Below, piece after piece: positions 16,407 to 25,183 of a stretch of DNA of 43,263 bases (position 1 is its first letter; each line of letters opens with the position of its first letter). The notes under the pieces are model-generated. The model was not told where the DNA came from, did not search any database, and worked only from the letters and a program-made list of their open reading frames with translations. Source of the DNA: Polyangia bacterium (GTDB lineage: Bacteria; Myxococcota_A; Polyangia; Polyangiales; Sandaracinaceae); assembly GCA_030426845.1 (NCBI GenBank), contig JAUHXR010000034.1, positions 1-43,263 of the forward strand, written 5' to 3'. Both the position numbers and the translations under genes were made by a program.

Positions 16407-16413
16407 GACGCCC

Positions 16414-17217
16414 GTGCGTGGGAGTGTCGCGCTCGCGGTCGCGCTCGGGGTCGCGCTGGCGGTCTCGGCGGTCGGCGTCCGGGTCGAGGCGCAGTCCTCG
16501 TCGGAGGTCGCGGCCGCGCGGCGGCTGTTCCAGGAGGGCCTCGAGGCGGCGCGGGGCGGCGCGTGGGACGAGGCGGTGCGGCTCTTCGAGCGCTCCTACG
16601 CGATCGCGCCGCGCCCCAGCACGCAGCTCAACCTTGCCGGGGCGCTCGCCCAGACGGGGCGCCTCGTGGCCGCGAGCGAGGCCTATCGCGGCTTCATCCA
16701 CGGCGCCGACCGCCGCTCGCGCCGGTTCGTGCCGCGGGCCGAGGCGGAGCTGCACGAGCTCGAGGAGCGGCTCGCCCACGTGACGCTCCGCGCGCCGGGG
16801 CTCGAGGACGACGACGCGATCCTGCTTGGCGACCGCGAGCTGTCGCGCGCGGTGGTCGGCGTCGAGATGCCCGTCGATCCGGGGGCCGCGGTCTTCGTGG
16901 TGCGACGCGATGGGCGCGAGGTCACGCGCGAGGCGCTCTCGCTCGCGGAGGGGGAGTCGCGCGAGGTCACCCTGCGCGTGGTCCCCGAGGTCCGCGCGGA
17001 GGCCGGCGCGTCTGCGCGCGAGGTCCCGGCGGCCGCGCTCGAGGCCGACCCGGCGACCGACGATGGCGGCGGAGACGACACCGGCCTCATCGTCGGCGTC
17101 ACCGTCGCGGCGGTCGTCGCGGTCGCGGCCGCGGTGATCATCCCGACGGTCGTGGTTCTGGAATCGCAGGGCCCGTTCCAGGGCGACTTGGGCGACGGCG
17201 TGATCACCTTCGAGTAA
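16414..17217 (+). CDS. Small exported TPR-like protein with a C-terminal membrane helix
   Basis: A 267-residue protein starting at GTG (no ATG nearby gives a signal peptide). Signal sequence at 1-28 (ending VRVEAQ). A TPR-like helical pair spans about 32-120 ([43 protein letters not shown]). A beta-rich PEGA-like stretch follows to about 190, then an acidic linker, and a hydrophobic segment near 228-248 ([19 protein letters not shown]). The layout is a reduced version of the PEGA/TPR protein upstream (TPR, then PEGA-like, then membrane end), so they may be functionally linked. The function is unknown. It is convergent with the kinase gene, 22 bp away, with a hairpin between. Confidence 0.75.
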   Translation: MRGSVALAVALGVALAVSAVGVRVEAQSSSEVAAARRLFQEGLEAARGGAWDEAVRLFERSYAIAPRPSTQLNLAGALAQTGRLVAASEAYRGFIHGADRRSRRFVPRAEAELHELEERLAHVTLRAPGLEDDDAILLGDRELSRAVVGVEMPVDPGAAVFVVRRDGREVTREALSLAEGESREVTLRVVPEVRAEAGASAREVPAAALEADPATDDGGGDDTGLIVGVTVAAVVAVAAAVIIPTVVVLESQGPFQGDLGDGVITFE

Positions 17218-17224
17218 GACGCGC

Positions 17225-17239
17225 GCCGCTTCGAGCGGC
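17225..17239. terminator. Hairpin between convergent genes
   Basis: GCCGCT-TCG-AGCGGC at 17225-17239 forms a perfect 6-bp stem filling the 22-bp gap between the converging TPR-like and kinase genes. It could end transcription from both sides. There is no T-run. Confidence 0.4.
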
Positions 17240-18997
17240 TCAGAACTCGTCGGTGAGGAACACGCCGCCGCCGCCGTTTCGGCTGCGCCCCGCGCCGGCC
17301 CGTCGCCCCGCGCGCCGCCGCCCGGCGGGCGTGGCGGGGCCGGGCCGGGTCACCTCGGCCTGGGGCACCTCCTCCGGCGCCGAGCCCTGCTCGGGCAAGC
17401 CCTGCTCGGGCAAGCCCTGCTCGGGCGAGCCCTGCTCGGGCGGATCCTGGCCCGGCGGATCCTGCGTCGTCTCGGTCTCGGTCGCGTCCGCGCGCGCCTC
17501 GTCGCCGGTCGCGTCACTCGAGCCGCTCGGCGTCGCCTCCGCCCCCGTCGCCGGGTCCTCCAGGGTCGGATCCTCCAGAGTCGGATCCTCCAGAGTCGCG
17601 CCGGTCGGCGTCGCCGGATCGGGCGCCTCCACGTCGGAGCGCGCCGGCCCTCGCCCGAGCTCGGTGGCGGTGATGTCCTGCTCCGGCGAGAAGGCGAGCA
17701 CCGCGACCACGCCGCCGAGGCTCGCGAGCCCGATGCAGATCAGGCCGACCAGCGCCCACATCACCGGCCGCGACGTGCCGGTGGCGCGCGCCAGCGGCGT
17801 CGGCTCGGCCGGGTCCAGCGCGGCCGGGGCGCGCGTCGGGCCGAGCTCGCCCGGCGAGCGGCTCTCCGCCTCGAGGTAGCCCCCGGGGGCGCTCACCTCG
17901 GTCGCGGCGACGTGGTCGACCTCTTCGATCGAAGGGATCGACGGCTCGGACGGGGGCGTCAGCCCGGCCGCGCTCACGGTGAGGGTCTGGACCAGCTCCT
18001 CGCCGCTCACCCCGGTCATCTTGAAGGCGACCCCGGAGACGCTCTCGGGGAGCTGCGCGAGGTCGCGCTCGATGGTGTCGGCCATCACGGTCGTCACCAG
18101 GCGCTCGAGGTCGGAGTCGTCGAGCGCGAGGGCGCTCGGGATGGCGCGGGCGAGCGCCTTGCGGAGCTCCTGCGCGGAGGGGTAGCGGTCCTCCGGCTCC
18201 TTCGCGATCGCCTTGGCGATCACCTGATCGAGCGTCTCGGGGACAGCCGGGTTGAAGAAGCTCGCGAAGGGGATGTTCGGGTTGCGGACCGCGTCGAGCA
18301 AGAGCAGCTCGTTGTCGCCCGAGAAGGCGCGCCGGCCGGTGAGCATCTCCCAGAGCACGATGCCCAGCGCGTAGACGTCGGTGCGCGCGTCGACCGGCTT
18401 CCCGAACGCCTGCTCGGGGCTCATGTAGCGGATCTTGCCCTTGAGCGAGCCACCGGTGGTCTGCTGAGCGCGGCCCTCGGCCTTGGCCACCCCGAAGTCG
18501 ATGAGCTTGACGTGGCCCTTGTAGGCGAGGAGCACGTTCTGCGGGCTCACGTCGCGGTGGACCACGCCGAGCGGCATCCCGTCGCTGTCGGTCGCGGTGT
18601 GGGCCGCGTGCAGCCCCTCGGCGACCTTCACCGCGACGTAGGCGGCCAGCTCGGGGCGCATCGTGCGCTGCCGCTTGCCGAGCGTGCTCATGAGCTGCCC
18701 GAGCGAGCAGCCGTGCACGTACTCCATCACGAGGAAGTAGCGGCCGTTGACCTTCTTGAGCTCCTCGACGTGCACCACGTTCGGGTGGTGGATCTTCGAG
18801 CTGAGGAGCGCCTCGTCGACGAACATGCGCACGAAGGTCGCGTCGCTCGCGAGGTGCTCGTGGACGAACTTGATCGCCACGTGCCGGCTGAACCCGGCCG
18901 CGCCGGTGCGCTTGCCGAGGAACAGGGTCGCCATGCCCCCGGACTTCAGCTTCGCGACGATCTCGTAGTCGCCGACCTTGTCGCGGGCCTGGAACAA
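17240..18997 (-). CDS. Membrane Ser/Thr protein kinase (active type)
   Basis: A 585-residue kinase with an intact N-terminal catalytic domain (about 10-285): a loose glycine-rich loop KLKSGGMATLFLG, Lys43 in VAIKF, HRDVSPQN at about 145-152, LIDFG and MSPEQAFGK. HRDVSPQN is the form typical of myxobacterial kinases. A juxtamembrane region follows, then a membrane helix (about 410-431) and a disordered tail of acidic and Pro-rich repeats, (TLEDP)x3 and (EQGLP/EQGSP)x4, ending GGGGVFLTDEF. The tail should be outside the cytoplasm. The start is a TTG at 18997, 7 nt after a TACAGT -10 element, so the message may be leaderless. The Rieske oxygenase gene lies 27 bp upstream on the same strand and may partly share its transcript. 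Confidence 0.9.
   Translation of the reverse strand: MFQARDKVGDYEIVAKLKSGGMATLFLGKRTGAAGFSRHVAIKFVHEHLASDATFVRMFVDEALLSSKIHHPNVVHVEELKKVNGRYFLVMEYVHGCSLGQLMSTLGKRQRTMRPELAAYVAVKVAEGLHAAHTATDSDGMPLGVVHRDVSPQNVLLAYKGHVKLIDFGVAKAEGRAQQTTGGSLKGKIRYMSPEQAFGKPVDARTDVYALGIVLWEMLTGRRAFSGDNELLLLDAVRNPNIPFASFFNPAVPETLDQVIAKAIAKEPEDRYPSAQELRKALARAIPSALALDDSDLERLVTTVMADTIERDLAQLPESVSGVAFKMTGVSGEELVQTLTVSAAGLTPPSEPSIPSIEEVDHVAATEVSAPGGYLEAESRSPGELGPTRAPAALDPAEPTPLARATGTSRPVMWALVGLICIGLASLGGVVAVLAFSPEQDITATELGRGPARSDVEAPDPATPTGATLEDPTLEDPTLEDPATGAEATPSGSSDATGDEARADATETETTQDPPGQDPPEQGSPEQGLPEQGLPEQGSAPEEVPQAEVTRPGPATPAGRRRAGRRAGAGRSRNGGGGVFLTDEF
17385..17444 (-). repeat. Four 15-bp tandem repeats in the kinase C-terminal tail
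   Basis: Units of 15 bp (ccctgctcgggcaag and near variants) at 17385-17399, 17400-17414, 17415-17429 and 17430-17444 encode the repeated EQGLP/EQGSP tail of the kinase. The first two copies are identical, which points to recent slippage or recombination. Confidence 0.9.
17556..17600 (-). repeat. Three 15-bp tandem repeats (TLEDP) in the kinase C-terminal tail
   Basis: Units at 17556-17570, 17571-17585 and 17586-17600 (tcctccagagtcgga and variants) encode (TLEDP)x3. This is a second, unrelated repeat array within the same protein tail. Confidence 0.9.
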
Positions 18998-19004
18998 CCT
19001 GCCT

Positions 19005-19010
19005 ACTGTA
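19005..19010 (-). promoter_or_regulatory. Probable -10 element 7 nt before the kinase TTG start
   Basis: On the minus strand TACAGT fits TANNNT and lies 7 nt before the TTG at 18997. No good -35 is seen. It would be a private promoter for the kinase within the short gap after the Rieske gene. Confidence 0.35.
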
Positions 19011-19024
19011 GCCTTTCGCGGGGC

Positions 19025-20146
19025 TTACAGCACCTTCGTGCGCGTCTGCTCCGCGAGGTCCGCCTCGGACAGCGACCCCGTCCGCTGGTACTCGAGGTGC
19101 TGCTCCCACTTGCGCACCGTCAGCTCGTTGAACCGCTTCACGGCGGGGTTGGGCTCCGGGATGGGGCGGTCGATGTGCCTGAGGTAGGAGATCTGCTCCT
19201 CCTCCACGGTGAAGCCGTCCTGCCGGAAGATCTCGGCCGCGACCGGCTTGAGCGCGGGCATCGCGAGGTCCCACAGCGGCCGCGGCACCTTGCGGCCGGC
19301 CAGGGTAGGGGGCTCCCAGAGCTGGAAGGTGAACACCCGGGTCGTGGTGTCGTCCATCGGGAGCATGAAGTTGGTCGACCGGACCCGCCGGTTGCTCAGC
19401 GCGCTCTGGTACGGGTAGTCGTAGATCATGAAGGTGTCGCTCTCGTTGGAGCCCTTCCCCTTGCGGAAGAACCGCGAGGTGAACGGGTGCATCCAGTCGC
19501 GGCGCAGGTCGTGCTCCCAGAGCAGCGTGATCTTGTCGCCGACGAGCGTGTGGTCGGCGAGGACGGTGTCGCCGTAGGGCACCCAGCTGCCGTGCACCCA
19601 GAGGTGGGTGAGGTTGCAGAGGTTGTCGATGATCATCGAGTGGTGCGCGCGCCAGGTGTAGTGGAAGCGCAGGCTCGCCCACTCGTCGGCGTGGGGGATC
19701 TCGACGAGCGGGGTCACCGTGGCGAGCTCGGGGTCGCCGGGGAAGAACCACACGATGCCGTAGCGCTCGCGGGTCGGGTAAGCGCGGACCGAGACGACGG
19801 GGAGGCGCTTGCCGAAGTGGTCGTGCTTCATGTCGACGAGGGCGCCCGAGCGGTCGAACGTCCAGCCGTGGTAGAGGCACACCAGGTTGCACCCCTCGAC
19901 CGAGCCGTGGCTCAGCTTGATCTGCCGGTGCGGGCAGCGGTCCTCCACGACCTGCACGACGCCATCTGCGCCTCGGTAGACCGCGAGGTCGTCGCCGGAG
20001 AAGCGGGTGGAGGTGACGCCGCCGCGAGGGATCTCGTGGCTGAACGCGGCGGGGTACCAGTGGTGGGGGCTCATGCCGGCGTCCCGCGCGCGGCGCGCGA
20101 GGCTGCCGCCGCGGGGCGCGGCTCGGGCGGTCTGGGTCTGGGTCAC
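19025..20146 (-). CDS. Rieske non-heme iron oxygenase (PaO/VanA type)
   Basis: A 373-residue protein with an N-terminal Rieske domain (CPHRQ and CLYHGW, the CxH and CxxH pairs with 16 residues between). The C-terminal catalytic domain has the iron site near NLCNLTHLWVHG (the two His of the 2-His-1-carboxylate site; a distal Asp/Glu is expected but not pinned down). It resembles Rieske monooxygenases that act on aromatic or steroid-type substrates with a separate reductase; neither substrate nor reductase is evident. The start is taken as the GTG at 20146, which has TTAAAT 9 nt upstream; an ATG at 20074 (MSPHHWYPAAF) is the alternative and removes a basic N-terminus. The Ser/Thr kinase gene follows 27 bp later. 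The small Rieske ferredoxin at 895-1209 could be an electron donor in principle. Confidence 0.85.
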   Translation of the reverse strand: MTQTQTARAAPRGGSLARRARDAGMSPHHWYPAAFSHEIPRGGVTSTRFSGDDLAVYRGADGVVQVVEDRCPHRQIKLSHGSVEGCNLVCLYHGWTFDRSGALVDMKHDHFGKRLPVVSVRAYPTRERYGIVWFFPGDPELATVTPLVEIPHADEWASLRFHYTWRAHHSMIIDNLCNLTHLWVHGSWVPYGDTVLADHTLVGDKITLLWEHDLRRDWMHPFTSRFFRKGKGSNESDTFMIYDYPYQSALSNRRVRSTNFMLPMDDTTTRVFTFQLWEPPTLAGRKVPRPLWDLAMPALKPVAAEIFRQDGFTVEEEQISYLRHIDRPIPEPNPAVKRFNELTVRKWEQHLEYQRTGSLSEADLAEQTRTKVL

Positions 20147-20155
20147 TGCGCGGCC

Positions 20156-20185
20156 ATTTAACCCCCGATCCGCCCATCGGAACAA
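20156..20185 (-). promoter_or_regulatory. Promoter for the Rieske oxygenase (leaderless type)
   Basis: Minus strand: TTGTTC (20185-20180), 18 bp, then TTAAAT (20161-20156), which is 9 nt before the GTG start at 20146. The A/T-rich -10 stands out in the GC-rich sequence. Confidence 0.45.
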
Positions 20186-20195
20186 GCGCGCGGGG

Positions 20196-20225
20196 TTGGC
20201 CCGTTGACTGGACTCCGCATACCCT
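20196..20225 (+). promoter_or_regulatory. Promoter for the second NtrC gene (leaderless type)
   Basis: TTGGCC (20196-20201), 18 bp, then TACCCT (20220-20225), 8 nt before the ATG at 20234. It lies back to back with the Rieske oxygenase promoter; the two -35 elements are only 10 bp apart. Confidence 0.4.
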
Positions 20226-20233
20226 CGCAGACC

Positions 20234-21604
<1,371 letters not shown>

Positions 21605-21994
21605 CGGTCATCCGCGGCGTCTCGCCCTCCACGCCACCACCCCGCCGGAGCCCGGGCGCGCGCCGCCACCGGTCAGCAAACTCCTTGCGAGTGTCCGACT
21701 CCCTGGAACACCCGTTGACCGTTCTTCGCGACGCTCCGCGCCCGTGCGCGTCGCGGACGGAGGACGTTGGCGTGCTCGCGGCCGGCGCGGGCAGCGCGGC
21801 GACGACGCTGACGCGCGCTCGGGTACCGAGCCCCGAGCCAGTCCCCCCCGGCGCGGGTCACCCCGCGGTAGTCGGCGCGACGGCCTGCGCGTTGCGCTCC
21901 GCGCGTTGGGTAGCGCCGACGTAGGCCGGTCCACGCGCGAGCGCGCGACGGACTCGGGTCCGCCGCGCGCCGCGCGAGCCTCAGTGAGCTGTCG
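21605..21994. other. 390-bp convergent gap with no recognised gene
   Basis: The region lies between the end of the second NtrC gene and the end of the leftward Cys-rich lipoprotein gene. ORFs here are short and very Arg/Pro-rich, typical of shadows in GC-rich DNA. I see no hairpin with a T-run. TGGAACACCCGTTGA near 21704 resembles part of a sigma-54 promoter but lacks the essential -12 GC. Confidence 0.6.
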
Positions 21995-24673
21995 TCACTG
22001 GATGGAGATCAGCTCCTGGGTGTCGTCGTCGTAGCCCCAGAGCACGGGGGTGGCGCCGTCGAGGAAGCCGAGGCCGTAGTTGCTCGTCCCGGTGCCCCAG
22101 TTCGTGAGCTCGGCGGTGAACGTAGTGCCCCCGAGGCCGCACGTGTAGTAGGCGCGCTCGGTCGCCGCGCTCGTGTAGACGACGTCCGCGACGCCGTCGC
22201 CGGTGGTGTCGTCCACGCGCAGCATGTTGTGCGTGGACGACAGCGTGATGCTGGTGTCGAGCACCTCGACCGCGCCGGTCGTGCGGTTGACCCGGATCAG
22301 CTCGTCCGGGCTCGCGCCCGTGCAGGCGGTGTAGAACCACGTGCTGTCGACCGCGAGGCCCGTGCACGAGTCGTTCGGGATCGTGTGCAGAAGCGTCGCC
22401 GGCGCGGGGAGGACCGCCGCCCCGAGCGGCACGCTCCAGATCTCGGTCTCGATGGTGTCCTGCGTGATCAAGAACACCGAGGTGCCGTCGCTCGCCGCCC
22501 CGCGGAAGTCGTCGTTCGGCGCCGTCGCGAACGAGGCGTAGTCCTCGCCGCCCGCGATCCAGGTCGCGCCCCCGTCGCTGCTGATGCGCCAGAGGCGGCC
22601 GGTGGTGGAGGTGGTCGACTGGTCCACGGTGAAGATGTCGTTGCCCGCGATCAGCATCGTGTAGCCGAGCTGCGTCGTGCCGATCGCCGCGAGGGCCTCG
22701 ACGTCCTCGAGCGCGCCGCCCCCAGTCGGGACGCGGTAGAGCTCGCTCTGGCCGCCGAAGTAGGTGAACCCCGTCGGGCTGCCGTCGAGCTCGACGTAGT
22801 ACTCGGTGAACGACGCCGCGGTGGTGGGGATCCGCGCGACCGTGGTCCCGACGACGCCCATCGCGCCCGGAGAGCAGGGCGGCACGAACTCGTTGATGTC
22901 GATGGTCAAGGGGTTGTCGAGGGGGCCGCTGCCCGAGGTCGTGTCGGTGACGTAGAAGTAGTACGTCGTGCCCATCGTCACGGGGAACGAGCTGGTGAGC
23001 ACCGCCGGGGAGAAGTCCGTGACGCACTGGATCTCGGGGCTGACCGTCCCGCACGCCGCGTCGCTCACCACCACCGCCCAGCGCTGGCTGGTCGGCTTGT
23101 CGAGGGTCCAGGTGAGCACGCCGTTGCCCGTCGCGGTGTACTCGAGCACGACGTCGGGGCCGTCGAGGGCCTGGGTGGTGCACGAGAGCGGCGAGCTGAG
23201 GTAGTCGGCCCCCGCGGCGACCCAGTTGACGGTGTTGGGCCCGGCGCTGAGCACGACGGAGTTGCTGCAGTCGTCGCCGACCGGGACGGCCTCCGCGATG
23301 TCGATCATCAGCGGGTTCGACAGCGGGTTGGTCCCCGACGTCGTGTCCGTGACGTAGAAGTAGTAGGTCGTGCCCGTCGTGACGGGGATCGTCCCGGTGA
23401 GGGCGGTTCCCGAGAACTCGGAGACGCAGTCGAGCTCCGGCGTTAAGGTGCCGCAGGCGGCGTCGCTGACCACGACCGCCCAGCGCGTGCTGTCGGGCTT
23501 GTCGAGCGTCCAGGTCAGCTGACCGTTCAGCGTGGCCGTGTACTGGAGGACGAGGTCCGGCCCGGTGCTGGTGCCGGTGGCCACGCACGCCGGGGTCGTC
23601 GTGAGGTAGTCCGAGGCCGTCGCGACCCAGTTGACCGTGTTCATCCCCGACGACAGCACGAAGGCGCTGCCGCAGTCCTCCGCGACCGGCGCCTCGCAAG
23701 CGCCGCCGTTGCAGAACTCGCCCGCCCCGCAGGCGGTGCCACACGCGCCGCAGTTCGCCACGTCGCTCGTGACGTCGACCTCGCAGCCGTTGCCGGGCAT
23801 CAGGTCGCAGTCGCCGAAGCCCATGCTGCACATCGTGACCGTGCACGCGCCCATCGCGCAGCCGGGGCTAGCGTTGGGGAGCGAGCACGCGATCCCGCAC
23901 GCGCCGCAGTTCATCACGTCGGTCGCCGTCATCGTCTCGCACCCGTCGCCGCCCGTCACGCCGAGGTCGGCGTTGCAGTCGCCGGTGCCGACGTCGCAGA
24001 CGGTGCGGCACGCGCCCGCCACGCAGAGCCCGAGCGCGCCGGCGTCCCCGGCGCAGACGTTGCCACACGCGCCGCAGTTGCCGGGGCTCGTCGTCGTGTC
24101 CACGCACGCGCCCGCACAATCGGTCGTGCCGGGGGCGCAGCTCGTAGCGCAGCTGCCCGCGCTGCAGACCTCACCCGCGCCGCACGCCGTCCCGCACGCG
24201 CCGCAGTTGCCCGGGTCGCTCATCGGGTCGCTGCAGAACGAGCCGCACAGGACCTGACCGGTCGGACACGAGAGCTCGCAGGCGCCGGCGTTGCAGCGCT
24301 CGCCCGCGCCGCACGCGGTGCCGCAGGCCCCGCAATGGTTCGTGTCCGACATGGTGTCGTGGCAGGTCGCGCCGCACGCCTCTTGGCCGGACGGACACGC
24401 GAGCTCGCACATCCCGCTGACGCACGCTTCCCCGGCCGCGCAGACGGTGCCGCACGCGCCGCAGTTCTCCCGGTTGGTCGAGGTGTCGACGCACGAGTCG
24501 TCGCACCGCGTCTCGCCCGCCCCGCAGGTGATCGGCCCGGCGTCGTCGTTCGGACCTGCGTCGGACGCGCGGCCGGAGTCCTCCACCTCGCCCGCGTCTA
24601 CCGTCGTCCCGTCGTCGTCGCACGCGGCGAGGACGCCGGACAGAGCCAGCGCCACAATCCACACTCTCTTCAT
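21995..24673 (-). CDS. Large Cys-rich surface lipoprotein with duplicated beta-sandwich domains
   Basis: An 892-residue protein: signal MKRVWIVALALSGVLAAC (lipobox LAAC), an acidic linker, then a Cys-rich region (about 37-325) of about seven units built on NCGACGTxC with CxxxxxxC spacing, as in myxobacterial Cys-rich surface proteins. Two tandem beta-sandwich domains of about 135 residues follow (about 328-461 and 462-600). They share VVVSDAACGT, LTWTLDKP and GTTYYFYVTDTTSG, so they come from an internal duplication; they resemble bacterial pre-peptidase C-terminal domains. The last 290 residues are beta-rich and may form a propeller or similar. It is probably an outer-surface protein stabilised by disulfides. 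The ATG at 24673 starts the signal peptide; the frame runs on to 24793 but that extension is not plausible. Confidence 0.85.
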   Translation of the reverse strand: MKRVWIVALALSGVLAACDDDGTTVDAGEVEDSGRASDAGPNDDAGPITCGAGETRCDDSCVDTSTNRENCGACGTVCAAGEACVSGMCELACPSGQEACGATCHDTMSDTNHCGACGTACGAGERCNAGACELSCPTGQVLCGSFCSDPMSDPGNCGACGTACGAGEVCSAGSCATSCAPGTTDCAGACVDTTTSPGNCGACGNVCAGDAGALGLCVAGACRTVCDVGTGDCNADLGVTGGDGCETMTATDVMNCGACGIACSLPNASPGCAMGACTVTMCSMGFGDCDLMPGNGCEVDVTSDVANCGACGTACGAGEFCNGGACEAPVAEDCGSAFVLSSGMNTVNWVATASDYLTTTPACVATGTSTGPDLVLQYTATLNGQLTWTLDKPDSTRWAVVVSDAACGTLTPELDCVSEFSGTALTGTIPVTTGTTYYFYVTDTTSGTNPLSNPLMIDIAEAVPVGDDCSNSVVLSAGPNTVNWVAAGADYLSSPLSCTTQALDGPDVVLEYTATGNGVLTWTLDKPTSQRWAVVVSDAACGTVSPEIQCVTDFSPAVLTSSFPVTMGTTYYFYVTDTTSGSGPLDNPLTIDINEFVPPCSPGAMGVVGTTVARIPTTAASFTEYYVELDGSPTGFTYFGGQSELYRVPTGGGALEDVEALAAIGTTQLGYTMLIAGNDIFTVDQSTTSTTGRLWRISSDGGATWIAGGEDYASFATAPNDDFRGAASDGTSVFLITQDTIETEIWSVPLGAAVLPAPATLLHTIPNDSCTGLAVDSTWFYTACTGASPDELIRVNRTTGAVEVLDTSITLSSTHNMLRVDDTTGDGVADVVYTSAATERAYYTCGLGGTTFTAELTNWGTGTSNYGLGFLDGATPVLWGYDDDTQELISIQ

Positions 24674-25168
24674 GAGATGCCCCCCTCTTGGTTGGGGCCA
24701 GACTAGAGCGCCGAGCGGTTTGGAGAGTCGAGAAAGTTCGGAGCGCGACGGCCGTTCGGCGTGGTCAGACGTGACGAGGCGATGCTCAGGCATCGTCGAG
24801 GAGCGGCTGGCCGCGCCGGACGGCTGTCCCGCCCGTGATTTGCGGCGGTTTCAAACCGATCGGCGCTCTGGTCGGCCTCGGGCGGCGCGCGACGGGGCGA
24901 CGCGGACGAGAAGTGAGTCAACGCACGATGCGTCATGCCGCCCAGGGCCGGCGCGAGACCCCGTCGTCGGTCCGTCCGCCCGAAGGCGGATCCTCGGCCG
25001 GCGGGTCCGCGGAGACCACGGGTGCAGGCTCGACCGCCGGCGCGGGTGTCGGCGCCTCCGGTGAGCCCCCGCCGCGCGCAGACACGGCCGGCCAGAGGAG
25101 CAGCGTGCCCTGCACCATCCGGTCGTCTACTCGATGCCGTGTACTCGATGCCGTGTACTCGATGCTGT
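24674..25168. other. 495-bp region between two leftward genes; low-confidence small ORF and tandem repeats
   Basis: It contains the promoter side of the Cys-rich lipoprotein gene (about 24674-24930; on the minus strand GAGGGGGG lies 7-14 nt before its ATG and may serve as a ribosome-binding site). It also contains a 61-codon ORF (24933-25118) and a four-copy 14-bp repeat running into the end of the kinase gene. I see no other gene. Confidence 0.55.
24933..25118 (-). CDS. Possible small Pro-rich exported peptide (uncertain)
   Basis: A 61-codon frame starting MVQGTLLLWPAVSARGGG with a short hydrophobic stretch, then rich in Pro, Ala and Glu (PEAPTPAPAVEPAP), lies 51 bp after the stop of the large kinase gene on the same strand. 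It could be a small secreted peptide, a remnant of a kinase tail, or chance in GC-rich DNA. The tract resembles the Pro-rich linkers of nearby lipoproteins, but the hydrophobic segment is too short for a good signal peptide. Confidence 0.2.
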   Translation of the reverse strand: MVQGTLLLWPAVSARGGGSPEAPTPAPAVEPAPVVSADPPAEDPPSGGRTDDGVSRRPWAA

Positions 25169-25183
25169 CTACTCGATGTCGCC
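25128..25183. repeat. Four 14-bp tandem repeats spanning the kinase stop codon
   Basis: Units at 25128-25141 and 25142-25155 are identical (tactcgatgccgtg). Those at 25156-25169 and 25170-25183 are variants (tactcgatgctgtc, tactcgatgtcgcc). The stop codon of the kinase-ATPase gene (25169-25171) sits at the junction of the third and fourth copies. The unit is 14 bp, so it does not preserve frame. Confidence 0.9.

Noticed and set aside
20204-20233. Earlier ATG-type start for the second NtrC gene
   Set aside because: It would add ten residues not seen in the family and put the start upstream of the -10 element TACCCT.
21704-21718. TGGAACACCCGTTGA as a sigma-54 promoter
   Set aside because: The -24 GG is present but the -12 GC is GA, and no gene begins downstream in the right direction.
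25128-25183. CRISPR array
   Set aside because: The 14-bp units are contiguous with no spacers and run into a coding sequence.
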